64,000 nucleotides of DNA, from NCBI GenBank assembly GCA_964371155.1, contig CAYJLI010000005.1, forward strand, positions 1-64,000, in the 5' to 3' direction. Made by a program: the position numbers and the translations under genes. This document shows, piece by piece, positions 10,276 through 18,981 of the stretch. Below the pieces are notes generated by a model. It worked only from the letters and a program-made list of their open reading frames with translations, was not told where the DNA came from and made no database searches. Each line of letters begins with the position of its first letter. Position 1 is the stretch's first letter. The stretch is from CAYJEQ01 sp964371155. Lineage in GTDB: Bacteria; Bacillota; Clostridia; Oscillospirales; Ruminococcaceae.

Positions 10276-11048
10276 TGTATATTAACCCTCCCAAGCCTTT
10301 TATTTATAGCTTCTATGAGTGCTGTAAATGTTTTTTCAAATACAAAGCTTATGATTATAATAACAATAGTCCAAGCGAAAAGTCTGGGAGTATCAAGGAA
10401 AATTTTCGCTTCGTAAAGGTTTTCCCCTATCGAATTATCGGGCAATCCAATTACCTCTGCGGCAATTCCGGCTTTAAAACACATTCCAAGCCCCACCGTG
10501 GATGCAGATTTAAAAAAGGGCATTATCTGTGGGATTATAATATATCTAATCTTTGTTTTTGCCGATATATTAAAAATGCTTGCCATCTCATTTAGTTGCC
10601 TATCAAGGCTATTAATGCCCATTAATACATTTGTGTAGACTATTGGCATTACCATAATAAAGCTTATGAAAACTGAAATATTATCGGCGGAAATCCATAT
10701 TAAAATTAGTATAATTATCGAAGCCACCGGTACTGATTTTGAAACCAAAATAAATGGGCTGATAATCTGCTTAAATATTTCTGATTTATGCGATATTGCC
10801 GCTGAGAGAACCCCAAGGGACACAGCAAGCAAAAAGCCTAAAGTTATTTTTAGCATGGAGTGCAGGAGGGATTGCCAAAAATAAGCTTCCCCCAGCAGAG
10901 CAAACAATTCACCAAACACCAATAACGGCGACGGCAATAATATCCGTGAATTCACTATCATGCTAAAAAACTGCCAAAGGGCTATCCAAAACAGGATAAC
11001 CCAAATAGGCAGGTATTGTTTTTTTATATTGTCGCCATTTTTATTCAT
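10272..11048 (-). CDS. ABC transporter permease, SsuC/TauC/ThiX family
   Basis: A 258-residue inner-membrane permease with about six hydrophobic segments and a typical binding-protein-dependent permease loop (EMASIFNISAKTKIRYIIIP, the EAA region that docks the ATPase). I chose the ATG at 11048, which overlaps the stop of the binding-protein gene by 8 bases; an upstream ATG at 11078 lies inside the neighbouring gene and is less likely. The tight overlaps on both sides show an operon made as one unit: binding protein, permease, ATPase. It probably forms a homodimeric channel. Substrate unknown. Confidence 0.88.
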   Translation of the reverse strand: MNKNGDNIKKQYLPIWVILFWIALWQFFSMIVNSRILLPSPLLVFGELFALLGEAYFWQSLLHSMLKITLGFLLAVSLGVLSAAISHKSEIFKQIISPFILVSKSVPVASIIILILIWISADNISVFISFIMVMPIVYTNVLMGINSLDRQLNEMASIFNISAKTKIRYIIIPQIMPFFKSASTVGLGMCFKAGIAAEVIGLPDNSIGENLYEAKIFLDTPRLFAWTIVIIIISFVFEKTFTALIEAINKRLGRVNIQ

Positions 11049-12090
11049 AATAGAAGGCATCATTTGGTAAAGCACCACCTATTGCCGCAGGATTTAGTTC
11101 AAATAGTACATTAAGGTAGCCTGAAAGCATATCTTTCATTTCAGCCCCGTCCACATATGTTATATTGCACTCAGGAATTGCTTTTGCCGCCACTGCTTCG
11201 GGCACAATTCCATATCCGCCAACTAAAGCCGCCGCTTCAGCAACATTTGTGTTTACATAGTTTACACTTTCCTCGTAATTAGCCATAAAATCGGCTACCG
11301 CTTCGGGGTTTGCCTCAGCAAAAGCTGTGTTTGCTACTACAACTCCAGTGATAAGGGTTCCATCTATTTCGGAACTATCCCAAACTTCTGTTAAATCAAG
11401 TGCAATGCGGATATTTTCGTTTTGGGTTTGTGCAGTTGTTGCAAAAGGTTGTGGAAGCATTGCTATTGCATTTGCCTCAGCCGATAGCGCCGCAACTACC
11501 TCGGCTTGCTCACTCTTCCACTCTATTGTAACAGAATCAGTGAGTCCATTTGCCTCTAAAATTTTAGTTAGTGCATACTCGGGAGTTGCACCTTTTCCGC
11601 TTGCATAAATAGTTTTTCCTGCTAAATCTTCTATCGACTGCACTGTGTCACCGCTCTCGGCGATATATAGCACTCCAAGTGTGTTGATAGCGAGCACCTT
11701 TACTCCGCCATCGCTATTGTTGTGCAAAACACTTGCTACATTTGCAGGTACTGCCGCAATATCAACTTCACCCTTTACAATCATCGGTGTAACAACATCA
11801 ATGGCTGTTTCAATCGAGAAAGTGTAGTTATTGCTTGTGATAGCGCCACTTTCAGCGTCGCTCATGAATTTAACCATGCCCATTGCAGTAGGCCCATTAA
11901 GCGCAACCGCAGACACATCCACTGGCTCTGCCATAGGCTCTTCTGATTGTGGTTGCTCTTCGGATGGTGCCTCACTTGCTTCGCTTATAGGCTCAGAAGA
12001 TGAGGTATCGCCCTCTGTTTCACTCGCACAACCTGTAAAGCCGAATAAGCCCATTGTGCAAACCATCATTAAAATAAGTAATTTTTTCAT
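11041..12090 (-). CDS. Substrate-binding lipoprotein of an NMT1/SsuA-type importer
   Basis: A 349-residue lipoprotein: the N-terminus MKKLLILMMVCTMGLFGFTG is followed by the lipobox Cys, then an acidic Ser/Glu/Pro linker that spaces the domain from the membrane. The body is of the NMT1/THI5-like and PhnD-like periplasmic-binding class, with the usual GEVDIAAVPANVAS and LAGKTIYASGKGATPEY segments. I start at 12090 because GGAGG lies just upstream; the ATG at 12120 has no such site and would break the signal peptide. It is the first gene of the operon and has its own strong promoter and palindrome at 12232-12287. The ligand is not known. Confidence 0.88.
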   Translation of the reverse strand: MKKLLILMMVCTMGLFGFTGCASETEGDTSSSEPISEASEAPSEEQPQSEEPMAEPVDVSAVALNGPTAMGMVKFMSDAESGAITSNNYTFSIETAIDVVTPMIVKGEVDIAAVPANVASVLHNNSDGGVKVLAINTLGVLYIAESGDTVQSIEDLAGKTIYASGKGATPEYALTKILEANGLTDSVTIEWKSEQAEVVAALSAEANAIAMLPQPFATTAQTQNENIRIALDLTEVWDSSEIDGTLITGVVVANTAFAEANPEAVADFMANYEESVNYVNTNVAEAAALVGGYGIVPEAVAAKAIPECNITYVDGAEMKDMLSGYLNVLFELNPAAIGGALPNDAFYYE

Positions 12091-12231
12091 ATTTCCTCCA
12101 TTTTTTCGCTCTTGGCGCAAACTGATAAAAAGACTTTTAGCAGTTCTAAATTTACTGTGATACTCTTAAAAAATTAGCTATAAAGCCGTTTTTAAAAGAC
12201 TAGCACTTAGATATTCCATGCCCTAAACAAA

Positions 12232-12251
12232 AAGTTAGCACCTGCTAACTT
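12232..12251. promoter_or_regulatory. Perfect palindromic operator candidate
   Basis: A perfect inverted repeat of 9 bp with a 2-bp centre (AAGTTAGCA-CC-TGCTAACTT). It begins about 8 bases after the -10 box of the ABC operon promoter, where a bound repressor would block initiation. I do not recognise the regulator. It is not CIRCE, which has a 9-bp spacer and GAGTGCTAA arms. Confidence 0.6.
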
Positions 12252-12258
12252 CTGGTAA

Positions 12259-12287
12259 ATTATATCACAAAATGGCAAAAAGGTCAA
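12259..12287 (-). promoter_or_regulatory. Sigma-A promoter of the 12.1-9.7 kb ABC operon
   Basis: On the minus strand, -35 TTGACC (12287-12282) and -10 TATAAT (12264-12259) are separated by exactly 17 bp. Transcription should start near 12252, right at the edge of the palindrome at 12232-12251. Confidence 0.8.
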
Positions 12288-12343
12288 GTTCATTTGAAAA
12301 ATCGTAGTGTTGTGAATTTCTTTTAAAAAAACTCAGCTAAAAA

Positions 12344-12372
12344 TTGACTTATTGTTCATATTTTGATATAAT
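12344..12372 (+). promoter_or_regulatory. Sigma-A promoter of the GGDEF gene
   Basis: TTGACT (12344-12349), 17-bp spacer, TATAAT (12367-12372), in an AT-rich 400-bp divergent region. The gene starts about 145 bp downstream, leaving a long AT-rich 5' leader in which I see no known riboswitch. Confidence 0.75.
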
Positions 12373-12520
12373 AAGTTTAAAATATTATATTATTTTCACT
12401 AATAAAACTAATACTTTATATATATTACTTAAATAATATTAAATCTAAAATTTTACCAGTATTTTTCATCTAAAAATAGCGATGAAAGTACTGTATCCTA
12501 TTGATATGAGGAGCTTAGTT

Positions 12521-13819
12521 ATGAAAAAATTCGTCAATTGGCTCAATAATGCCACGATAAGGAAAAAGTTCCTTCCTTTGCAGCTTGTTTTGATTATAAA
12601 TGTTTTAATACTCACTTCATTTTCTTTTGTTGCGATTTCAATGATAAATAGTTCTTCGCAAAATATTATTGATACCAATGTAAGGCACAAAGAAGAGCTG
12701 AGCAGTATTATTAGAAATATGTATGTTTGCCGAGTGCTTGGCAGGGATATTCTTTTCGCTGTTGATGAGGATGTTAAAAACGATTATTACGATGATTATG
12801 TTGCAGCGTTTGACTCCCTCGACTACAAAATGGATGAGTATGCAAAATATCTATCCGGCTCACAACTTGAAGAATTTACACAAATTATCGAGGAAAAAAA
12901 CACATATAAAGAGAGCATGATTCTCTCCGCTGATATTTGGATTAACGGCGGCGATTATGACGATGCTCTATATGCCCTGCAAGTGGTAACTCCGATAGCA
13001 ACTGAATTTTTCGGCAGTATCGACGAATATTCAGCGGCAGAAGAAGCGATAATGAATGAAGCCCTCGAAATGAATGACAGGTTGGTGCTTTCCATCTTAA
13101 TTGTAGGGGTGGTTATTAGTGTGGCTGTTATATCGGGCGTTGTATTTTTCACAAGGTTTTTCTCAAAAAGCATGAGTGGTAGCCTTATCAAGCTTGAAAA
13201 ATCAATGTCGCTCATCGCTGAAACAGGCAATATGAAAATTGAAATACCCAAAGAGCTTTATACCGATGACGAAGTTGGTAAAATAGCTAATGTGGCAAAT
13301 AAAATGAAAACCATGCTGCTTGAATATTCATTTAATGATACTCTCACAGGTGGTTATAATGCAAAGGCATACCACGAAGAGCTAAATGATCTCTTTGAAA
13401 ACGAAAGCGAAGATCATGAGGTTTGGTGTGTGATTGCCGATATGAACAATTTAAAGCTCATCAACGACCATTTAGGCCATATGGAGGGCGATAATGCTCT
13501 GAGAAACTGCTACTATGCACTCAATGGCAATTTCGGCAAATTTGGCAAGACTTTTAGAATTGGTGGGGATGAATTTGTTTCACTTCTTTCAGGATGCACA
13601 AAAGAAGAGCTTGATTTGCTGATAGCCGAAGCGGTAGCTCAAATTAATAAAGCCAACAAAAATGCCGTGCACAAATATTCGCTCGCCATAGGCGTGGACC
13701 GCTTTGTAGGCAAATCTTTGCTTGAATATAATGATTTCTTTAAAATTGTAGATAAAAAGATGTATGATAATAAGATTAATAGCAAGCAGTCGAGGATGAC
13801 TTCAAGGGTAACGGAATAA
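12521..13819 (+). CDS. Membrane-bound GGDEF (diguanylate cyclase) protein
   Basis: A 432-residue protein with a TM helix (about 21-42), an extracellular helical sensor of about 145 residues, a second TM (about 187-211), a HAMP-like linker and a GGDEF domain (about 270-428). GGDEF is intact at 348-352 in RIGGDEF, and the substrate loop MNNLKLINDHLGHMEGD is present. The usual DxLTGLxNR entry is altered to DTLTGGYNA, and I see no RxxD inhibitory site five residues before GGDEF. It probably makes cyclic di-GMP in response to an outside signal, without product inhibition through a primary I-site. I start at 12521 because GAGGAG ends 7 bases upstream; the ATG at 12482 lacks this. It is monocistronic and ends at the hairpin at 13887. 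Confidence 0.88.
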   Translation: MKKFVNWLNNATIRKKFLPLQLVLIINVLILTSFSFVAISMINSSSQNIIDTNVRHKEELSSIIRNMYVCRVLGRDILFAVDEDVKNDYYDDYVAAFDSLDYKMDEYAKYLSGSQLEEFTQIIEEKNTYKESMILSADIWINGGDYDDALYALQVVTPIATEFFGSIDEYSAAEEAIMNEALEMNDRLVLSILIVGVVISVAVISGVVFFTRFFSKSMSGSLIKLEKSMSLIAETGNMKIEIPKELYTDDEVGKIANVANKMKTMLLEYSFNDTLTGGYNAKAYHEELNDLFENESEDHEVWCVIADMNNLKLINDHLGHMEGDNALRNCYYALNGNFGKFGKTFRIGGDEFVSLLSGCTKEELDLLIAEAVAQINKANKNAVHKYSLAIGVDRFVGKSLLEYNDFFKIVDKKMYDNKINSKQSRMTSRVTE

Positions 13820-13886
13820 AATTGATGTAAGTGCTATACAGGAAATAGTCACTTAATTAGATACTTTAAAACCTAATAACCAAAAT

Positions 13887-13926
13887 ATGCTCTTATCACC
13901 GCTTTAGGCGGAGATAAGAGCATATT
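13887..13926. terminator. Bidirectional terminator between GGDEF gene and phoR
   Basis: Long perfect stem (TATGCTCTTATC-CCGC / GCGG-GATAAGAGCATA) with a TTTA loop, A-rich on one side and T-rich on the other. It lies between two convergent genes and can serve both. Confidence 0.8.
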
Positions 13927-14005
13927 TTTAGTGAATTTTGTGCAGGCCACCCCTTTGGGGTGAATTTCACTAATGATATTATTTAATTTAAATTTGCGTG
14001 ATTTT

Positions 14006-15676
14006 CTAACGACTAATCGGCAGATAAATTTTTATCTCCGTGCCTTTTTCACTGCTTTTTAGCTGTATTTTTCCACCCAGTCGTTCCACACCATGCTTTA
14101 CTATTGAAAGGCCAAGACCCGTGCCGCCAGTTTCTTTAGAATGGCTTTTGTCCACTCGGTAAAACCTTTCAAATACACGCTTTTGGCTTGCCACAGGTAT
14201 GCCTATCCCCGTGTCTTTCACGGTGAGTACGGCGAGGTCATTTTCCTTTGATGTTTTAACCATCACACTGCCTTTTGGCTTATTATACTTTATGGCATTG
14301 TCCACTATATTGCTTATGATTTCCTCTATTATCTGTGGGAAAACCGCAACAGTGACTTCACTTAGCTCGGTTTTAAGCTCTACCCCTGCTTGCTCCGCCG
14401 CTGCCATAAATCTTTCTGCTACATCGCTTGCCACATCGGCTAAATTAATTTTCACCGTTTCGGCTGTAATTTTTTCTTCGTCAAGTCTTGATATATAGAT
14501 TATATCCTGTATCAGATTAATTAGCCTTGTGGATTCAGTGTAGATTTTTTCTGCAAAAGGAACTACATCCTCCGAGGAAACCATGCCATTTTTCATAATT
14601 TCCGCATAGCCCGATATTGAGGTGAGTGGGGTTTTAAGTTCATGGGAAACATTTGCTGAGAATTCTCGTCTGAGCTGTTCGCTCTCTCTTTTTTCGGTTA
14701 TATCCACTAAAATTAGCACTGCGCCGTCTATTGTGTTATTAAGGCTTACAGGATTTGCCGCCACCGAATATTCCCTGCCTTTGTGTGCGAGGATGTATTC
14801 GCTTTTTACTCCGCTTAGTGCTTTGTCCACCACTTCTTTTAGCTCGAGTGAACGATTTAGCTCAAGGACGGGTTTATTTATATAATCCGCTTCTGAATAT
14901 AGCCCTAAAAAGGCGGTAGCAGAGGAATTCATAAACAGTATATCGCCCTTTTTATCTGTGAGTATAAGCCCTTCCCCCATGTTTTCAACAATGGTAGAAA
15001 ACTGCTGTTGGCTTTTACTTAAATCCACAAGTTGGCTTGAAATAAGCTCGTTTTGCTTTCTGATTTTGGTAACAAATGGGGAGAGCTCTGGATAAATGTC
15101 AGTGATTTTATAGTCTTCCGGTGCCATGGTATTGAGCGGTGTTACTATCCTTTTTGTAGCTAAGCGTGCCACAAGAAATGCTATTATTAGCACCACTAAA
15201 ACTACAACCACCATATATGGGTATACCATGCCAAGTATAATAGCTACTACACTTTCATCGGTAACAGCTATTCTAAGTATATCCCCCGAGGGTAGTTTTG
15301 TGGCGTAGTAGTATGTTTGAAGGCCTATTGTGTCGGAAAATCTGGTGGATTCACCCCTACCAAAGCTTAGAGCATTTTGTATTTCGGGGCGGTCGCCATG
15401 GTTTTCCATCGCCGAGGCATCCTCCATATTGTCATAGAGCACCACACCCGATGGGTCGATTATCGTTACCCTTTCTTTAGTGAGAAGTGTGCTCGCCTCC
15501 TTGATGGGGTCTTCAGCGTTATTTAGGATGTTTGAGATATACTGGATATTGTATATCATGTCTTCTTTTGTGTTTTGGTAAAATCTATTATATGCCACAA
15601 AAGACATAAGGATTGTGGTGAGAATTGTGGCAAGTACTGCCACTGTTCCCACGCTTATAAGTATTCTTTTTCTCAT
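14006..15676 (-). CDS. phoR: PhoR-type sensor histidine kinase
   Basis: A 556-residue membrane kinase for phosphate limitation. It has TM1 (about 7-28), an outside Cache-like sensor (about 30-145), TM2 (about 152-172), a PAS domain (about 222-330), the phospho-acceptor SHELKTPL with His345, and the catalytic ATPase with the N-box (near 450, DNAIKYNKP), G1 (DTGIGIP) and G2 (GTGLGLSIV) motifs. It should phosphorylate the response regulator encoded upstream. It is the last gene of the pst-pho cluster. The ATG at 15676 has no close ribosome binding site, but a short ORF ends on it with an ATGA overlap (15673-15729), so its translation may depend on that leader. Confidence 0.93.
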   Translation of the reverse strand: MRKRILISVGTVAVLATILTTILMSFVAYNRFYQNTKEDMIYNIQYISNILNNAEDPIKEASTLLTKERVTIIDPSGVVLYDNMEDASAMENHGDRPEIQNALSFGRGESTRFSDTIGLQTYYYATKLPSGDILRIAVTDESVVAIILGMVYPYMVVVVLVVLIIAFLVARLATKRIVTPLNTMAPEDYKITDIYPELSPFVTKIRKQNELISSQLVDLSKSQQQFSTIVENMGEGLILTDKKGDILFMNSSATAFLGLYSEADYINKPVLELNRSLELKEVVDKALSGVKSEYILAHKGREYSVAANPVSLNNTIDGAVLILVDITEKRESEQLRREFSANVSHELKTPLTSISGYAEIMKNGMVSSEDVVPFAEKIYTESTRLINLIQDIIYISRLDEEKITAETVKINLADVASDVAERFMAAAEQAGVELKTELSEVTVAVFPQIIEEIISNIVDNAIKYNKPKGSVMVKTSKENDLAVLTVKDTGIGIPVASQKRVFERFYRVDKSHSKETGGTGLGLSIVKHGVERLGGKIQLKSSEKGTEIKIYLPISR

Positions 15677-15729
15677 ATATTTACGATTATTCCTTTCCGA
15701 GCAGAGCGAAAAATCGATATTTGTGCCAT
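15673..15729 (-). CDS. Possible 18-codon leader peptide before phoR
   Basis: ATG at 15729, 18 codons (MAQISIFRSARKGIIVNI), and a TGA that overlaps the phoR ATG. AGAGGGCGG lies about 8 bases before its start and is a good ribosome binding site. The AAGAGGG part of that site can pair with CCCTCTT just after the phoP stop codon. This suggests coupled and perhaps structure-gated translation of phoR. No homology is claimed; the ORF could be chance. Confidence 0.35.
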   Translation of the reverse strand: MAQISIFRSARKGIIVNI

Positions 15730-15739
15730 GAAAAATCCG

Positions 15740-15775
15740 CCCTCTTTAAAGTTTGGGCATAGTTTATGAAGAGGG
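15740..15775 (-). promoter_or_regulatory. Hairpin that can mask the leader ribosome binding site
   Basis: On the minus strand CCCTCTT (15775-15769), directly after the phoP stop, is complementary to AAGAGGG (15746-15740), the ribosome binding site of the leader ORF. The 7-bp stem encloses a 22-base loop. It could lower phoR expression relative to phoP. Confidence 0.4.
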
Positions 15776-15776
15776 A

Positions 15777-16451
15777 TTATGCTTCCGCCCCTATTCTGTA
15801 CCCCACACCCCTGACTGTGGAAATCAAATTGCCATGGACACCGAGCTTCTGCCTGAGTGTCCTTATATGAACATCCACGGTACGGGTTTCGCCGTCGAAA
15901 TCATAGCCCCAAATGCGCTCTAATAGGTGGTCTCGAGTGAGAACTATACCGCTGTTTTGCATAAGTATTCTAAGCAGCTCAAACTCTTTAAAGGTGAGCA
16001 GCACCTCTTCATTAGCGGTGTGCACTGTATGCCTTTTTACATCGAGCACTATGTCCCCACAGTGAAAGAGTGTTTTTTCCTCCTGTGGCGCACTTCTCCT
16101 AAGCACCGCTTTAACCCTTGATACCATTTCCATCATTCCAAAGGGTTTGGCAATATAGTCGTCAGCACCTGTGTCAAGCCCTATTACCTTATCGAATTCA
16201 CTGCCCTTTGCAGTAACAAGTATAACTGGCACATGCTTGGTGCTCGGTGCGGATTTTAGCTTTTTGAGTATTTGAAGTCCGTCCTGTCCGGGTAGCATTA
16301 TGTCGAGCAATATTAGTTGTGGAGTTGTGGTTTGGAGTTTTGCAAAGAGCTCATCCCCGTCCCCCACACCAACCGACTCAAATCCAGTCGATTTAAGTGT
16401 GTAAACTATTAGCTCCCTTATACTGCTATCGTCTTCTACGCAAAATATCAC
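15777..16451 (-). CDS. phoP: PhoP/PhoB-type response regulator
   Basis: A 224-residue OmpR-family regulator. The receiver domain has acidic pocket D7/D8, phospho-acceptor D50 (LILLDIMLPGQDG), T80 and K102; the winged-helix DNA-binding domain covers about 130-222 and ends in RTVDVHIRTLRQKLG and RGVGYRI. Phosphorylated by the adjacent PhoR, it should bind direct TT(A/T)ACA repeats such as those at 21072-21088 upstream of pstS. It starts with GTG at 16451, two bases after the phoU stop, and GGGGG in the end of phoU is its ribosome binding site, so translation is coupled to phoU. Confidence 0.93.
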   Translation of the reverse strand: MIFCVEDDSSIRELIVYTLKSTGFESVGVGDGDELFAKLQTTTPQLILLDIMLPGQDGLQILKKLKSAPSTKHVPVILVTAKGSEFDKVIGLDTGADDYIAKPFGMMEMVSRVKAVLRRSAPQEEKTLFHCGDIVLDVKRHTVHTANEEVLLTFKEFELLRILMQNSGIVLTRDHLLERIWGYDFDGETRTVDVHIRTLRQKLGVHGNLISTVRGVGYRIGAEA

Positions 16452-16453
16452 GG

Positions 16454-17104
16454 CTATTCCCCCTCATTCTCATGCTTTCCTGTTATTGAGAATATTACCC
16501 ACTCGGCAATATTTACCGCATGGTCGCCTATTCTTTCAAAATACTTTGCAATCATTAATAGATAAACTGCCGATTCCGCCTTGCTTTCGTTTACCTGTAT
16601 GAGGTCTATAAGCTCTTTTTTAATATTTGTGAAGTATTCGTCCACAATGTCATCCTCTTTAATAACATCGTGAGCCATCTCTAAATTATTGCTTACATAG
16701 GCATTAAGACTGTGCGCAAGCATCTTTTTAGTGGCATCCGCCATGCCAGTTATGCTCACCCTTCTCTTGCAGTCGCTAAAGTCTATTTCGGATACAATTC
16801 TTGCTATATCCCTTGCTTGGTCGCCTATTCTCTCAAGGTCTGTTATCATTTTAAGTGCGGAGGATATCTGCCTTAAATCCTTTGCCACTGGCTGTTGTTG
16901 CAAAAGTAGTTTTAGGCAGAGCTTTTCTATATTCCTCTCCATACTGTTTACATTTTTATCAGCCTGTATTGCTTTTTCGGCGGCTTCCATGTCATTGTCT
17001 ATGAGTGCTTTTGTCGCATTGCTTATCGATGTTTCCACCATTGCACCCATTTCGAGCAATTCGTCATGTAGCTCTTTTAGTTGCATGTCAAACTTTGATC
17101 TCAT
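16454..17104 (-). CDS. phoU: PhoU phosphate signalling protein
   Basis: A 216-residue helical protein with two PhoU repeats; the conserved motifs DLERIGDQARDIARI and YFERIGDHAVNIAEWV (metal-binding E/D clusters) are both present. PhoU links the Pst transporter to the PhoR kinase and keeps the Pho regulon off in high phosphate. I prefer the ATG at 17104 over the GTG at 17113, since AGGAGCAGGG then has a suitable distance. It follows pstB with a gap of about 130 bp and runs directly into phoP. Confidence 0.95.
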   Translation of the reverse strand: MRSKFDMQLKELHDELLEMGAMVETSISNATKALIDNDMEAAEKAIQADKNVNSMERNIEKLCLKLLLQQQPVAKDLRQISSALKMITDLERIGDQARDIARIVSEIDFSDCKRRVSITGMADATKKMLAHSLNAYVSNNLEMAHDVIKEDDIVDEYFTNIKKELIDLIQVNESKAESAVYLLMIAKYFERIGDHAVNIAEWVIFSITGKHENEGE

Positions 17105-17235
17105 ATTATTCACCCTGCTCCTTTTGCATTAATTATATATAACTGAAACTATAATCTATATTTAGCTTATTTTAAACAGCGACTTCTTTTCTCTGCTTTT
17201 TCCTTCATCGGGAAGAAATATGCATGGGAACTATC

Positions 17236-17985
17236 TTACCCAAATCTACCTGTTATATAATCTTCTGTGCGTTGATCAGTCGGGGTGGAGAAGAGGTTTT
17301 CAGTAGTGTTCATCTCAACAACTTCACCGAGTAGGAAAAACGCTGTTTTATCCGATATACGCACTGCTTGCTGCATATTATGTGTAACGATAACAATAGT
17401 ATAGTCCTTTTTAAGCTCGAGTGCAAGCTCTTCGATTTTCACGGTGGAAATCGGGTCGAGCGCCGAGGTTGGCTCATCCATGAGCAGTACTTCTGGCTCT
17501 ACTGCAAGTGCTCTGGCAATGCAAAGCCTTTGCTGTTGTCCGCCTGAGAGGCCTATTGCGGATTTTTTAAGCCTATCCTTTGTTTCTTCCCAAATTGCCG
17601 CACCTTTAAGGCTTCTTTCAACTATTTCATCAAGTTCGGCTCTGTTTTTAATTCCATGTGTTCTTGGGCCGTATGCAACATTGTCGTATATACTCATTGG
17701 GAATGGGTTTGGCTTTTGGAATACCATGCCCACTCTTTTTCTGAGGAGGTTGGTGTCCATATTTCCGTATATGTCCTCGCCGTCAAGCAGGAAATTCCCC
17801 GTGATTTTACAACCCTCTATTAGGTCGTTCATTCTATTAAGGCTTTTTAGCAAAGTGGATTTACCACAACCCGATGGGCCTATAAATGCAGTTATTTCCT
17901 TTTCCTTTACTTTTAAGTCTATGTTTTTCAGTGCATGAAAATCACTGTAATATAAATTGACATTACTCAGCTGAAATTTTTCCAT
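17236..17985 (-). CDS. pstB: Phosphate ABC transporter ATPase PstB
   Basis: A 249-residue ATPase of the high-affinity phosphate importer, the usual family length. Walker A GPSGCGKST is at 36-44, Q-loop Q90, signature LSGGQ at 146-150, Walker B LLMDEP at 167-172 and switch H202. The PstB-typical KPNPFPMSIYDNVAYG segment after the Q-loop identifies the subfamily with confidence. It acts on the cytoplasmic face of PstC-PstA. Confidence 0.97.
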   Translation of the reverse strand: MEKFQLSNVNLYYSDFHALKNIDLKVKEKEITAFIGPSGCGKSTLLKSLNRMNDLIEGCKITGNFLLDGEDIYGNMDTNLLRKRVGMVFQKPNPFPMSIYDNVAYGPRTHGIKNRAELDEIVERSLKGAAIWEETKDRLKKSAIGLSGGQQQRLCIARALAVEPEVLLMDEPTSALDPISTVKIEELALELKKDYTIVIVTHNMQQAVRISDKTAFFLLGEVVEMNTTENLFSTPTDQRTEDYITGRFG

Positions 17986-18057
17986 TTTCTACTCCCTCTA
18001 ACGCCATGCGGCGGAAATTTTAGTGTGGATAATAACATCCATTTTTTTATACTTCGC

Positions 18058-18981
18058 CTATGCCTTTAATAGCTTTTTAGCGATTACACCCGATATCCAG
18101 TTGATAAACAGCACCACTGCAAGCAGTACCACCGCTGTGGCATATGCTTGATTAAAGTGCAGTCCCTCTCCACTTAGCATGTACATATGCACCGAGAGTG
18201 TTCTCCCTGCACTGTCGAGCGTTGTGGCAAGCCTTGAGGAAGTTCCCGAGGTGTATAGCAGTGCGGCTGTTTCGCCGATTACCCTGCCTATTGCAAGGAT
18301 AATGCCCGCAAGTATCCCAGGCACCGCCGCTGGAAGCACTATGGTGAACACTGTGCGAAGTTTCCCTGCTCCAAGCCCAAAGCTTGCTTCTCGATAACTG
18401 TCGGGCACTGATTTAAGCGCCTCTTCGGTCGAGCGCATTATTAGTGGAAGTATCATGATGGATACAGTCCACATCCCCGACATAAGCGATATCCCCATGT
18501 CCAAAAACTGCACAAAGAATATCATCCCGAATAGCCCATATACTATCGAGGGTATCCCCGAGAGAGTTTCGGCGGTAATTCTTATTATTCCCACCACTTT
18601 ATTGTCTTTTTTTGCATACTCCACAAGATATACAGCGGTAAATATACCAAAGAGTGCGGAAAGTCCCACTGCGCTTGCTGTAAGGAGTAATGTATTAAAT
18701 ATCGAGGGGACAAGCGATACATTGTCGGTATTATATTTCCAGTCGAAAAGTGAGGGAAGCCCTGAAAGAAGCTTGCTCACTTCGGTGATTAGATGGGGAA
18801 TGCCCTGTGCAAGGATGAATATTAAGAGATAGAGCAGCATTCCGATAGTAGCTATCGTGCAAATTATTACTGCAAGATAGATTAAAAAGCTTGCAGGATT
18901 TTGCCTATATTCCGACATTCTTCGCTTAAAGCTTTTATTATTAATTCCCTTTTCGGTCGGGATAGATTTCACATTCGTCAT
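18058..18981 (-). CDS. pstA: Phosphate ABC transporter permease PstA
   Basis: A 307-residue inner-membrane permease with about six TM helices and the coupling loop SYREASFGLGAGKLRTVFTIV. The LSGIPSIVYGLFGMIFF motif is typical of PstA/PstC. It starts with ATG at 18981, which shares one base with the pstC stop (TAATG), so the two permeases are translationally coupled. An upstream ATG at 19020 lies within pstC and is unlikely. It pairs with PstC to form the phosphate channel. Confidence 0.95.
   Translation of the reverse strand: MTNVKSIPTEKGINNKSFKRRMSEYRQNPASFLIYLAVIICTIATIGMLLYLLIFILAQGIPHLITEVSKLLSGLPSLFDWKYNTDNVSLVPSIFNTLLLTASAVGLSALFGIFTAVYLVEYAKKDNKVVGIIRITAETLSGIPSIVYGLFGMIFFVQFLDMGISLMSGMWTVSIMILPLIMRSTEEALKSVPDSYREASFGLGAGKLRTVFTIVLPAAVPGILAGIILAIGRVIGETAALLYTSGTSSRLATTLDSAGRTLSVHMYMLSGEGLHFNQAYATAVVLLAVVLFINWISGVIAKKLLKA

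Noticed and set aside
12232..12251. CIRCE (HrcA) operator
   Set aside because: CIRCE needs TTAGCACTC-N9-GAGTGCTAA; here the centre is 2 bp and the arms differ, and the genes are not chaperones.
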